A DNA stretch of 64,000 nt from Citrobacter sedlakii NBRC 105722 (GTDB taxonomy: Bacteria > Pseudomonadota > Gammaproteobacteria > Enterobacterales > Enterobacteriaceae). A model generated the notes under the pieces. It did no database searches, was not told the DNA's origin, and worked only from the letters and a program-made list of their open reading frames with translations. The stretch is from positions 62,001 to 126,000 of the forward strand of contig NZ_BBNB01000003.1 of NCBI RefSeq assembly GCF_000759835.1. The letters run 5' to 3'. Shown one piece after another: positions 57,131-64,000 of this stretch. Position 1 is the stretch's first letter; every line of letters begins with the position of its first letter. Both the position numbers and the translations under genes were made by a program.

Positions 57131-58627
57131 TTGCGGGCATTAGTGGGCGATCTCCTGTTGGTCAGACTCCAGCAGGAACAGGATGAATTCCTGCACAAAC
57201 GGCTCTACAACGCGCTTCGCCGGGCGATTCTCGACGGTTCTTTACCGCCGCATAGCCGCTTGCCCGCATCGCGCGATCTCGCGGGCGAGCTTGGGATTTC
57301 CAGAAACACCATATTAACAACTTATGAACAATTGCTGGCGGAAGGATATGTGGTTTCCCGACGAGGAAGCGGGACATTCGTCGCACAAACCACCCCCGAT
57401 ACCTTTTTAACGGCGGCAGCCGGGGTGGAAAACAGTGAGACGGCCGCACAGGCATCCTCCGTTTCGCAGCGCGGCCATTTTTTGCTGCAACACGTCAGCG
57501 CCAGCCCACGACAATGGGGAGCATTTATTCCCGGCGTTCCCGACGTCAATGCCTTTCCCCATCCACTTTTCAGTAAGTTACAGGCACGCATCAGCCGTCG
57601 ACCGAAGCCGGAACGGCTGAGCTACAGCTGCAATGGCGGGACGCCGGAACTGCAACATGCGTTGGTGGATTATCTGCGCGTCGCCCGGGGTGTGCGCTGT
57701 CAGGCAGATCAAATACTTATCACGGAGGGGATCCACCAGGCTATCGACCTGGTGACGCGGATGCTGGCTGATACCGGCGACCTGGCGTGGGTGGAGGAAC
57801 CCTCCTACTGGGGGATCCGCCATGTGCTGGCGATGAACGATCTACGCATTACGCCTGTCCCCGTTGATGCCAGCGGCCTCGCGCCGCCCGACAGGCCCGA
57901 TGAAGCACCGCGTCTGATCTTCGTTACGCCCTCTCATCAGTACCCGCTGGGCGCGGTGATGAGTCTTGAGCGACGTCAGCGGCTGCTGGCACTCGCCCGG
58001 CAGTACGGCAGTTGGATTGTGGAAGACGACTATGACAGCGAGTTTCGCTTTTCTGGACAACCGATCCCGGCGTTGCAGGGTCTGGTGCCGGATGCGCCAG
58101 TCGTTTATATCGGCACCTTCAGTAAAACGCTCTATCCGGGGCTTCGACTGGGTTATATGGTGCTGCCCCGCCCGCTGGCGCACGCCCTGAAAAGCGCCCA
58201 TGCGGAGCTGTATCGCGGTGGGCATTCACTGATTCAGATGGCGCTGGCAGAGTTTATCAACGGCGGACATTATTCGGCGCACATCCGCCGTATGCGTTTG
58301 TTATACAGCCGCCGTCGCGCCTTTCTCACCGAGCTGATTGAACATCACTGTGGGACGCGGGCGCTGTCGGATTTCAGCGATAATGCCGGGCTCCATTTGA
58401 TCCTCAACCTGCCGGATGAGGTGGATGATGTCGCCGTCGCGGCCAGCGCCAATGCGCAAAATATTCTGGTACGTCCGCTTTCGCGTTATTACCTGACCGC
58501 CCAGCGCAAGCAGGGGCTGTTGTTGGGGTTCGCCTGTCTGACGGAAGAACAGATGGTGCCTGCATTCACCACGCTGCTGGACTGTTTGCGTGACAACTGC
58601 CCGCAGGTGCTGCTGATGAACGCCTGA
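57131..58627 (+). CDS. MocR/GabR-family PLP-dependent transcription regulator
   Basis: The start is a TTG at 57131 with GAGGG seven bases upstream; the protein has 498 residues. An N-terminal GntR winged helix (about 19-85: LPASRDLAGELGISRNTILTTY) is joined to an aminotransferase-like domain with the PLP lysine K332 in GTFSKTLYPGLRLG. GabR, the model, uses PLP plus GABA to switch on gabTD. Divergence from a GabT-like gene suggests the same logic. It could also be called PdxR-like; the ligand is unproven. Confidence 0.88.
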   Translation: MRALVGDLLLVRLQQEQDEFLHKRLYNALRRAILDGSLPPHSRLPASRDLAGELGISRNTILTTYEQLLAEGYVVSRRGSGTFVAQTTPDTFLTAAAGVENSETAAQASSVSQRGHFLLQHVSASPRQWGAFIPGVPDVNAFPHPLFSKLQARISRRPKPERLSYSCNGGTPELQHALVDYLRVARGVRCQADQILITEGIHQAIDLVTRMLADTGDLAWVEEPSYWGIRHVLAMNDLRITPVPVDASGLAPPDRPDEAPRLIFVTPSHQYPLGAVMSLERRQRLLALARQYGSWIVEDDYDSEFRFSGQPIPALQGLVPDAPVVYIGTFSKTLYPGLRLGYMVLPRPLAHALKSAHAELYRGGHSLIQMALAEFINGGHYSAHIRRMRLLYSRRRAFLTELIEHHCGTRALSDFSDNAGLHLILNLPDEVDDVAVAASANAQNILVRPLSRYYLTAQRKQGLLLGFACLTEEQMVPAFTTLLDCLRDNCPQVLLMNA

Positions 58628-58631
58628 AAGC

Positions 58632-58661
58632 AAAACGCCCCAACCAATGTCGGGGCGTTTT
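58632..58661. terminator. Bidirectional terminator between the MocR gene and rpoH
   Basis: AAAACGCCCC (58632-58641) pairs with GGGGCGTTTT (58652-58661); T-rich tails on both strands. It closes the convergent MocR-type gene and rpoH. Confidence 0.85.
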
Positions 58662-58678
58662 TAGCTGCGCTTGCGGTG

Positions 58679-59533
58679 TTATGCTTCGATCGCGGCGCGC
58701 AGTTTTTTCATTGCGTTCTTTTCAAGCTGGCGGACACGTTCAGCAGACACGCCATAGCGGTCAGCCAGTTCCTGCAAGGTGGACTTGTTGTCTTCGTCCA
58801 GCCAGCGGGCGCGAATGATGTCCTGACTACGTTCGTCGAGACCTTCCATCGCGTGGGTCAGCTTGTTGGCCGCCTGATCTTCCCAGTTATCCTCTTCAAT
58901 GCCGTCGGCAAAGTTAGAGGTTTTATCCTGCAAATACAGGACCGGGGCCATCGGCTGGCTGTCGGATTCATCGTCCGAAGACATGTCAAAGGTCATGTCC
59001 TGCGCCGCCATGCGGGACTCCATCTCACGCACGTCTTTGCTGGACACGCCCAGCTCGCGCGCCACCATTTCAACTTCATCCTGGTTAAACCAGCCCAGGC
59101 GCTGCTTGGTTTTACGCAGGTTAAAGAACAGCTTACGCTGCGCTTTGGTGGTCGCGACTTTGACGATACGCCAGTTACGCAGAACGTATTCGTGGATCTC
59201 CGCTTTGATCCAGTGTACGGCGAAGGAGACCAGGCGCACACCCACTTCCGGGTTGAAACGGCGCACGGCTTTCATCAGGCCGATATTACCTTCCTGAATC
59301 AAATCCGCCTGCGGCAGGCCATAGCCCGCGTAGTTACGAGCAATATGAACAACAAAGCGCAGGTGAGACAGGATCAGCGTCTTAGCTGCTTCCAGATCGC
59401 CCTGGTAATGCAGCCTTTCAGCCAGTGCCCGCTCTTCGTCAGCCGATAACATCGGCCACGCGTTCGCAGCCCGGATGTAAGACTCCAGGTTACCAACAGG
59501 GGCTAAAGCTAAATTTTGCATTTCTTTGGTCAT
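58679..59533 (-). CDS. rpoH: Heat-shock sigma factor RpoH (sigma 32)
   Basis: 284 residues, E. coli length. Sigma-70-family region 2 ([22 protein letters not shown]... [11 protein letters not shown]), the RpoH box ([14 protein letters not shown]) and region 4 with a C-terminal HTH ([20 protein letters not shown]) are visible. It directs RNA polymerase to chaperone and protease promoters. In E. coli its translation is thermosensor-controlled and the protein is degraded by FtsH. The upstream gap carries two DnaA boxes. Confidence 0.98.
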   Translation of the reverse strand: MTKEMQNLALAPVGNLESYIRAANAWPMLSADEERALAERLHYQGDLEAAKTLILSHLRFVVHIARNYAGYGLPQADLIQEGNIGLMKAVRRFNPEVGVRLVSFAVHWIKAEIHEYVLRNWRIVKVATTKAQRKLFFNLRKTKQRLGWFNQDEVEMVARELGVSSKDVREMESRMAAQDMTFDMSSDDESDSQPMAPVLYLQDKTSNFADGIEEDNWEDQAANKLTHAMEGLDERSQDIIRARWLDEDNKSTLQELADRYGVSAERVRQLEKNAMKKLRAAIEA

Positions 59534-59646
59534 TCAAATCCTCTCAATTTTTTATCGTCTGGCACTACCTGAAAGTCATCAGCAACAACCGTGCCAGCGT
59601 TAATGAGCAACGAGATTATCATTCACTCTTTTATCAGACCGTGATT

Positions 59647-59679
59647 TTATCCACAAGTTCCATGCAACGTTGTGTATAA
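59647..59679. promoter_or_regulatory. Two DnaA boxes in the rpoH promoter region
   Basis: TTATCCACA (59647-59655, plus strand) is a perfect DnaA box. TTATACACA (complement of 59671-59679) is a second, opposite-facing box 15 bp away. E. coli rpoH has DnaA sites over its P3/P4 promoters, through which DnaA represses transcription. Confidence 0.75.
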
Positions 59680-59786
59680 ATTGCGCACAAAATGTGACAT
59701 GAAGATGAAAGCGGGGAAGAGGACAACGGAGACTCTTTCCCTGCGAACGGAAATCCATTGCAGGGAAAGATTATACCACGAATTTA

Positions 59787-60845
59787 TTAATCGGGAGTAA
59801 AGTGGCGTAAATGTTGAACCGTGGCAAGCCACGCCGCCACCCAGCCGATCATCGAGCAAACCAGCAGCAATAACAGGCATTCATCGAACGATAACCCATT
59901 GAGATCAAACTTCGTTCCAAAAACCTGCGCCACTTCTGTCACTGCCGAAGACAGCCGCATCACCAAAATTTCAGATAAAATCAGTGAAAGAAACGCGCCG
60001 GAAAAGCCGAGCAGCGCGCCGCCGTAGAGGAACGGACGGAGAATAAATCCATCCGTCGCGCCAATCAGTTTTTGCACGTTAATGGTATCGCGACGGGCAA
60101 AAATGCTCAGGCGTACGCTGTTGCCGATCACCAGGAACACCGCTGCCACCATCAGTACGCCGATCATGGCTGATACGCGGCCCACCAGACAGGTCAGCGC
60201 CGCCAGGCGGGCAAACCAGCTGTCGTCCATACGTACTTCATCGATGCCGTTAATCTGCGAAATACGATCGCGCAGGGTATTAAGCGAATCGGTGCCCTGG
60301 AAATCAAGCTTCGGCACCACCACGGCCACCGCCGGGAGCGGGTTCTCTTCCAGCATGTCCAGCGCGCCGCCAAAGCCGGACCAGTTACGGAACTCACCCA
60401 GCGCGTCTTCCCGCGACAGGTAATTCACCTTGTCCACGCCCTGCTCGGCCTGAAGCTGCGCCACCACCCCCGCCGCCGCATCGTCATCCAGCGTTTTTTG
60501 CAGATAAACAGTGATCTGTGGAGACGGATAATACTGCGTCGCCGCCTGGTTGACGTTCTTGTAGACCATATAGCAAACGCTCGGCAGCGTCAGAGAGATG
60601 GCAATGACCATCACCGTTAAAAAGGTCGCCAGCGGTTTGCTTTTCAGATCCTGTAACGCGCCCTGGAACGCGTAGCGTACCTGCTCGTTGAAAACGTTGG
60701 TTTTCCGCGAGTTAGGTTTTGGCGACGGTTTCGCCCGCTTCGGGGTATTGCGGCCACCGTCGCCTGACGAACCGCCAGAGCGGCGCAGACGATCCAGACG
60801 CCCGCCGAACTGCCGGATATGATTCATCGCATCGCGCTTATTCAT
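59787..60845 (-). CDS. ftsX: Cell-division ABC-type protein FtsX
   Basis: Start [15 protein letters not shown] at 60845; 352 residues as in E. coli. A cytoplasmic basic N-terminus is followed by four membrane helices, with a periplasmic loop between helices 1 and 2 (about residues 95-220) that activates EnvC and so the amidases AmiA/AmiB. It partners with FtsE at the septum. It overlaps ftsE by eight bases. Confidence 0.97.
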   Translation of the reverse strand: MNKRDAMNHIRQFGGRLDRLRRSGGSSGDGGRNTPKRAKPSPKPNSRKTNVFNEQVRYAFQGALQDLKSKPLATFLTVMVIAISLTLPSVCYMVYKNVNQAATQYYPSPQITVYLQKTLDDDAAAGVVAQLQAEQGVDKVNYLSREDALGEFRNWSGFGGALDMLEENPLPAVAVVVPKLDFQGTDSLNTLRDRISQINGIDEVRMDDSWFARLAALTCLVGRVSAMIGVLMVAAVFLVIGNSVRLSIFARRDTINVQKLIGATDGFILRPFLYGGALLGFSGAFLSLILSEILVMRLSSAVTEVAQVFGTKFDLNGLSFDECLLLLLVCSMIGWVAAWLATVQHLRHFTPD

Positions 60846-61506
60846 AAGCCACGCCTCCATGCAGGTGTCCATCGCTTAGCACCAGTTGGCGATAAGATCG
60901 GCGGGAAATCAGCCCGATGTCGTGGGTGGCCATCAGGACGGTGACCCCCACACGGTTAAATTCTTCGAACAAACGCAGGATCCCTTCCGACAACGCGTCA
61001 TCCAGGTTACCGGTTGGTTCATCCGCCAACAGGACCGCCGGTTTATTGACCACCGCACGGGCGATACCCACACGCTGCTGTTCACCGCCGGAGAGTTGAA
61101 TAGGGAAGTTTTTCGCTTTGTCCAGCAGCCCGACTTTATCCAGCGCCGCCGACACGCGGCGACGAATGTCGTCTCCGCTGGCACCGGCAATAATCAGTGG
61201 GATCGCCACATTGTCGTAAACGGTGCGGTCCATCAGCAGATGGTGATCCTGGAAAATCATGCCAATCTGCCGACGCAAAAACGGCACTTCACGATTCTTC
61301 AAACGGGTAATATCGTGTCCGCTGAAGATAATTTTCCCGGCGCTTGGCCGCTCAATCCCACAGATCAGCTTCAGCAGGGTACTTTTCCCCGCGCCTGAGT
61401 GGCCGGTCAGAAACGCCATCTCGCCCGGCTGCATGTGGAACGTGACGCCCTGCAGCGCTTGTCTCCCGCCGAGATAGGCCTTGCTGACATGTTCAAAGCG
61501 AATCAT
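60838..61506 (-). CDS. ftsE: Cell-division ATPase FtsE
   Basis: 222 residues with Walker [10 protein letters not shown], signature LSGGEQQR and Walker [13 protein letters not shown]. With FtsX it couples ATP hydrolysis to septal peptidoglycan splitting rather than to transport. It is two bases after ftsY in the ftsYEX operon. Confidence 0.98.
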   Translation of the reverse strand: MIRFEHVSKAYLGGRQALQGVTFHMQPGEMAFLTGHSGAGKSTLLKLICGIERPSAGKIIFSGHDITRLKNREVPFLRRQIGMIFQDHHLLMDRTVYDNVAIPLIIAGASGDDIRRRVSAALDKVGLLDKAKNFPIQLSGGEQQRVGIARAVVNKPAVLLADEPTGNLDDALSEGILRLFEEFNRVGVTVLMATHDIGLISRRSYRQLVLSDGHLHGGVAYE

Positions 61507-61508
61507 TG

Positions 61509-62999
61509 TTAATCCTCTCGGGCAAAAAGTGCCTCAATAAAATCGTCCGCCTTAAACGGACGCAAATCCTCGATACGTTCGCCCACACCAATATAGCGGA
61601 TAGGAATGCCAAACTGGTCGGCCACCGAGAAGATCACCCCGCCTTTCGCCGTGCCGTCCAGCTTGGTCAGGGTGATCCCGGTTAACCCCACGGCTTCATG
61701 GAACAGTTTGGCCTGGCTTACCGCATTCTGCCCGGTGCTGGCGTCGATAGTCAGCATAACCTCATGCGGCGCGTCCTCGTCCAGTTTCTTCATCACGCGA
61801 ACGATTTTTTTCAACTCTTCCATCAGATGCGATTTGTTTTGCAGACGCCCCGCGGTGTCGGCGATCAGCACATCAACGTTACGCGCCTTCGCCGCCTGAA
61901 TAGCGTCAAAGATGACGGAAGCAGAGTCCGCGCCAGTGTGCTGGGCAATCACCGGAATATTATTACGCTGGCCCCAGACCTGAAGCTGTTCCACCGCTGC
62001 GGCGCGGAACGTGTCGCCTGCCGCCAGCATCACCGATTTGCCCTGCTGCTCAAACTGACGCGCCAGCTTGCCGATGGTGGTGGTTTTACCGACGCCATTG
62101 ACGCCCACCATCAAAATCACAAACGGCGTTTTGCCTTCCACGTTCAGCGGTTCATCGACCTTCGCCAGAATCTCGCCCATCTCATCTTTTAACAGACCGT
62201 ACAGCGCTTCCGCATCACGCAGTTGCTTGCGGCTGGCGCCTTCGGTCAGGTTGGTGATGATTTTACGCGTCGTTTCCACGCCCACGTCGGCGATCAGCAA
62301 TTGTTCTTCCAGCTCTTCAAACAAATCATCGTCGATTTTCTTCCCGCGGAACAGACTGATAAATCCGGAACCGAGGTTTTCTTTTGTTTTCAGAAGGCTG
62401 CGCTTAAGACGGGCAAAGAAACCCTCTTTGGTCGGTTTCTCCTGCTCCTGCGCAATCTCTTCAACCGGCGCGTCTTCTTCCGCTACCGGCACCACCAGCA
62501 CCGCTTCTTCTGCGGCTTCTGCCGCCAGCGCCTGCGCTTCCCGCTCTTCATCGCTCAGCGGCGGCACGTTCTGCGCCTCTTCTTCTACCGCGTCAACGAT
62601 CTCAACGGTTTCGGCTTCCGCCTGCCACTCTTCCGGAGAGATTTCTTCAGCCTTTACCTCTTCCGGCAGCGGCAGTTCTTCACGTGCGGCGACCGCAAGC
62701 GGTTCCACTTCCGGTTGTGGCTCGTCTGCCACGGCAGGCGGTTCAGGCTCAACCAACTGCGGCTTTTCGCTCTCCTGAACCTGTTCGGTGACCTCAACCA
62801 CCTCTTGTGCAAAGTGGTCTGTCTCTTCTTTGCTGTGCGCAGGGGATTCTGCTTCTACGTCAGCTGCCGTTTCAACAGGCGTGTCTGCCTGTCGTTGTTC
62901 CTCGACAACCTGCTGTTCTTCGGTTTTTTGTTCTTGTTCCTGCTCTTTTTCACCAAAGCCCAGCCAGGAAAAGAAGCCACGTTTTTTCTGTTTTGCCAT
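61509..62999 (-). CDS. ftsY: Signal recognition particle receptor FtsY
   Basis: 496 residues. A long acidic A domain (about 1-195, rich in Glu/Ala and Gln) follows the basic membrane-binding start MAKQKKRGFFSWLGFGEK. The NG GTPase domain then shows GVNGVGKTT, DTAGRLQNKSHLMEEL and TKLDGTAKGG. It receives ribosome-nascent-chain complexes from Ffh/4.5S RNA at the inner membrane. It heads ftsYEX. Confidence 0.98.
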   Translation of the reverse strand: MAKQKKRGFFSWLGFGEKEQEQEQKTEEQQVVEEQRQADTPVETAADVEAESPAHSKEETDHFAQEVVEVTEQVQESEKPQLVEPEPPAVADEPQPEVEPLAVAAREELPLPEEVKAEEISPEEWQAEAETVEIVDAVEEEAQNVPPLSDEEREAQALAAEAAEEAVLVVPVAEEDAPVEEIAQEQEKPTKEGFFARLKRSLLKTKENLGSGFISLFRGKKIDDDLFEELEEQLLIADVGVETTRKIITNLTEGASRKQLRDAEALYGLLKDEMGEILAKVDEPLNVEGKTPFVILMVGVNGVGKTTTIGKLARQFEQQGKSVMLAAGDTFRAAAVEQLQVWGQRNNIPVIAQHTGADSASVIFDAIQAAKARNVDVLIADTAGRLQNKSHLMEELKKIVRVMKKLDEDAPHEVMLTIDASTGQNAVSQAKLFHEAVGLTGITLTKLDGTAKGGVIFSVADQFGIPIRYIGVGERIEDLRPFKADDFIEALFARED

Positions 63000-63124
63000 C
63001 TGCGGTTACACTCCTCGCGGCTCTATATACATGGAAGCTAAAAAAATGATGAAATAGTCTATCACTTAACTTAATTTACATCACCGCCTGGAAAGACCGA
63101 ATTAGGGCGGTTTGAGCAGCAGAA

Positions 63125-63721
63125 ATGAAAAAACCGAATCACTCTGGCAGTGGCCAGATCCGCATTATTGGCGGGCAATGGCGCGGCCGCAAACTTCCGG
63201 TACCGGACAGCCCCGGCCTGCGTCCCACCACCGATCGCGTGCGCGAGACGCTGTTTAACTGGCTGGCGCCGGTAATGGTCGACGCCCGTTGTCTCGACTG
63301 TTTCGCCGGAAGCGGCGCGCTGGGGCTGGAGGCGCTGTCGCGTTACGCGGCGTCTGCTACCCTGCTGGAAATGGATCGCGCCGTCGCGCAGCAGTTACAA
63401 AAGAATTTAGCGACGCTGAAGGCAGGCAACGCAAATGTCGTAAACACGAACACACTGGCATTTCTGGCGCAGACCGGTACGCCGCACAGCGTCGTGTTTG
63501 TCGACCCGCCGTTTCGCAAGGGTCTGCTGGAAGAGACCTTACGCCTGCTGGAAAACCACGGCTGGCTGGCTGACGAGGCGTATATTTACGTAGAAAGCGA
63601 AGTGGAAAACGGTCTGCCGCCGGTGCCCAATAACTGGTCGCTGTATCGCGAGAAGGTTGCCGGACAGGTTGCCTATCGCTTGTATCAACGCGAAGCACAA
63701 GGAGAAAACGATGCTGATTAA
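63125..63721 (+). CDS. rsmD: 16S rRNA m2G966 methyltransferase RsmD
   Basis: 198 residues. SAM-binding DCFAGSGALGLEALSRYA and catalytic DPPFRKG (N2-guanine/adenine type) are visible. It methylates G966 of 16S rRNA in the 30S subunit. It is divergent from ftsY and overlaps yhhL by 11 bases. Confidence 0.97.
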   Translation: MKKPNHSGSGQIRIIGGQWRGRKLPVPDSPGLRPTTDRVRETLFNWLAPVMVDARCLDCFAGSGALGLEALSRYAASATLLEMDRAVAQQLQKNLATLKAGNANVVNTNTLAFLAQTGTPHSVVFVDPPFRKGLLEETLRLLENHGWLADEAYIYVESEVENGLPPVPNNWSLYREKVAGQVAYRLYQREAQGENDAD

Positions 63722-63980
63722 TATTGGACGTTTACTGATGCTCTGCGTCTGGGCTTTTTTACTCTGGAATCTGGTGCAACCGTTTCCGCGCCCACTCAAT
63801 ATTTTTGTTAACGTCGCGCTGGTGTTTATGGCGCTGATGCACGGTATGCAACTGGCGCTACTGAAATCGACCCTGCCAAAAGACGGGCCGCAGATGAGCA
63901 ACGGGGAAAAAGTGCGTATTTTCCTGTTCGGCGTGTTTGAACTGTTGGTATGGCAGAAGAAGTTTAACGTCAAAAAATGA
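63711..63980 (+). CDS. yhhL: Small inner-membrane protein YhhL (DUF1145)
   Basis: The start MLINIGRLLMLCVWAF at 63711, preceded by AAGGAGAAAA, gives 89 residues. Two hydrophobic segments (about 5-20 and 28-48) and a basic C-terminus (WQKKFNVKK) are seen. It overlaps the end of rsmD by 11 bases. The function is unknown. Confidence 0.93.
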   Translation: MLINIGRLLMLCVWAFLLWNLVQPFPRPLNIFVNVALVFMALMHGMQLALLKSTLPKDGPQMSNGEKVRIFLFGVFELLVWQKKFNVKK

Positions 63981-64000
63981 GGCTGACAGCCGGATGGTAT

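Noticed and set aside
62223-63041. 272-codon plus-strand frame opposite ftsY
   Set aside because: Antisense to the acidic domain of FtsY; its Phe/Leu/Arg-rich makeup simply mirrors the Glu/Ala-rich codons.

Overview
The window is a chromosomal segment of an enterobacterium (Enterobacteriaceae, Escherichia/Salmonella/Citrobacter group). Almost every gene reads as a close, full-length counterpart of an E. coli K-12 gene in the same order: the 3' end of yhgF, then feoABC, rpnA (yhgA), bioH, gntX, nfuA, gntT, malQ-malP, malT, glpR-glpG-glpE, glpD, glgP-A-C-X-B, asd, yhgN, gntU-gntK-gntR, yhhW, yhhX, ryhB, yhhY, ggt, yhhA, ugpQ-C-E-A-B, livF-G-M-H-K, panM, livJ, rpoH, ftsX-E-Y, rsmD and yhhL. REP/BIME-type palindromes sit in many gaps, as is usual for this group. 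Two blocks absent from the E. coli K-12 order suggest a relative such as Citrobacter or Salmonella rather than E. coli itself. The genus cannot be fixed from the sequence alone.

Region 1 (1-8460) holds ferrous iron uptake (feo, with a Fur box), an Rpn nuclease gene that carries a likely internal start for a small C-terminal protein, biotin synthesis (bioH), Fe-S carrier nfuA and the high-affinity gluconate transporter gntT with its GntR operator. Region 2 (8459-18219) is the maltose regulon malPQ/malT. It is interrupted between the two divergent promoters by an AT-rich three-gene island of about 2 kb: an orphan Hcp-type T6SS tube/effector-carrier gene, a 285-residue protein with a C-terminal hydrophobic hairpin (candidate membrane toxin) and a translationally coupled 143-residue membrane protein (candidate immunity protein). 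This is the best candidate for an undescribed system in the window.

Region 3 (18271-32880) is glycerol-3-phosphate metabolism (glpEGR divergent from glpD, with tandem GlpR operators), the complete glycogen cluster (with a CsrA-type hairpin before glgC) and asd. Region 4 (33071-39704) contains yhgN, the GntR-controlled gntKU genes, two small oxidative enzymes and the Fur-regulated sRNA RyhB.

Region 5 (39708-54113) covers glutathione turnover (ggt), Pho-controlled glycerol-3-phosphate import (ugp) and branched-chain amino acid import (liv), with panM between the two binding-protein genes. Region 6 (54318-58661) is a second accessory block between livJ and rpoH: an amino-acid permease and an aminobutyrate-type aminotransferase divergent from a MocR/GabR-type regulator. 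Region 7 (58679-63980) is the conserved rpoH / ftsYEX / rsmD / yhhL cluster, with two DnaA boxes upstream of rpoH.
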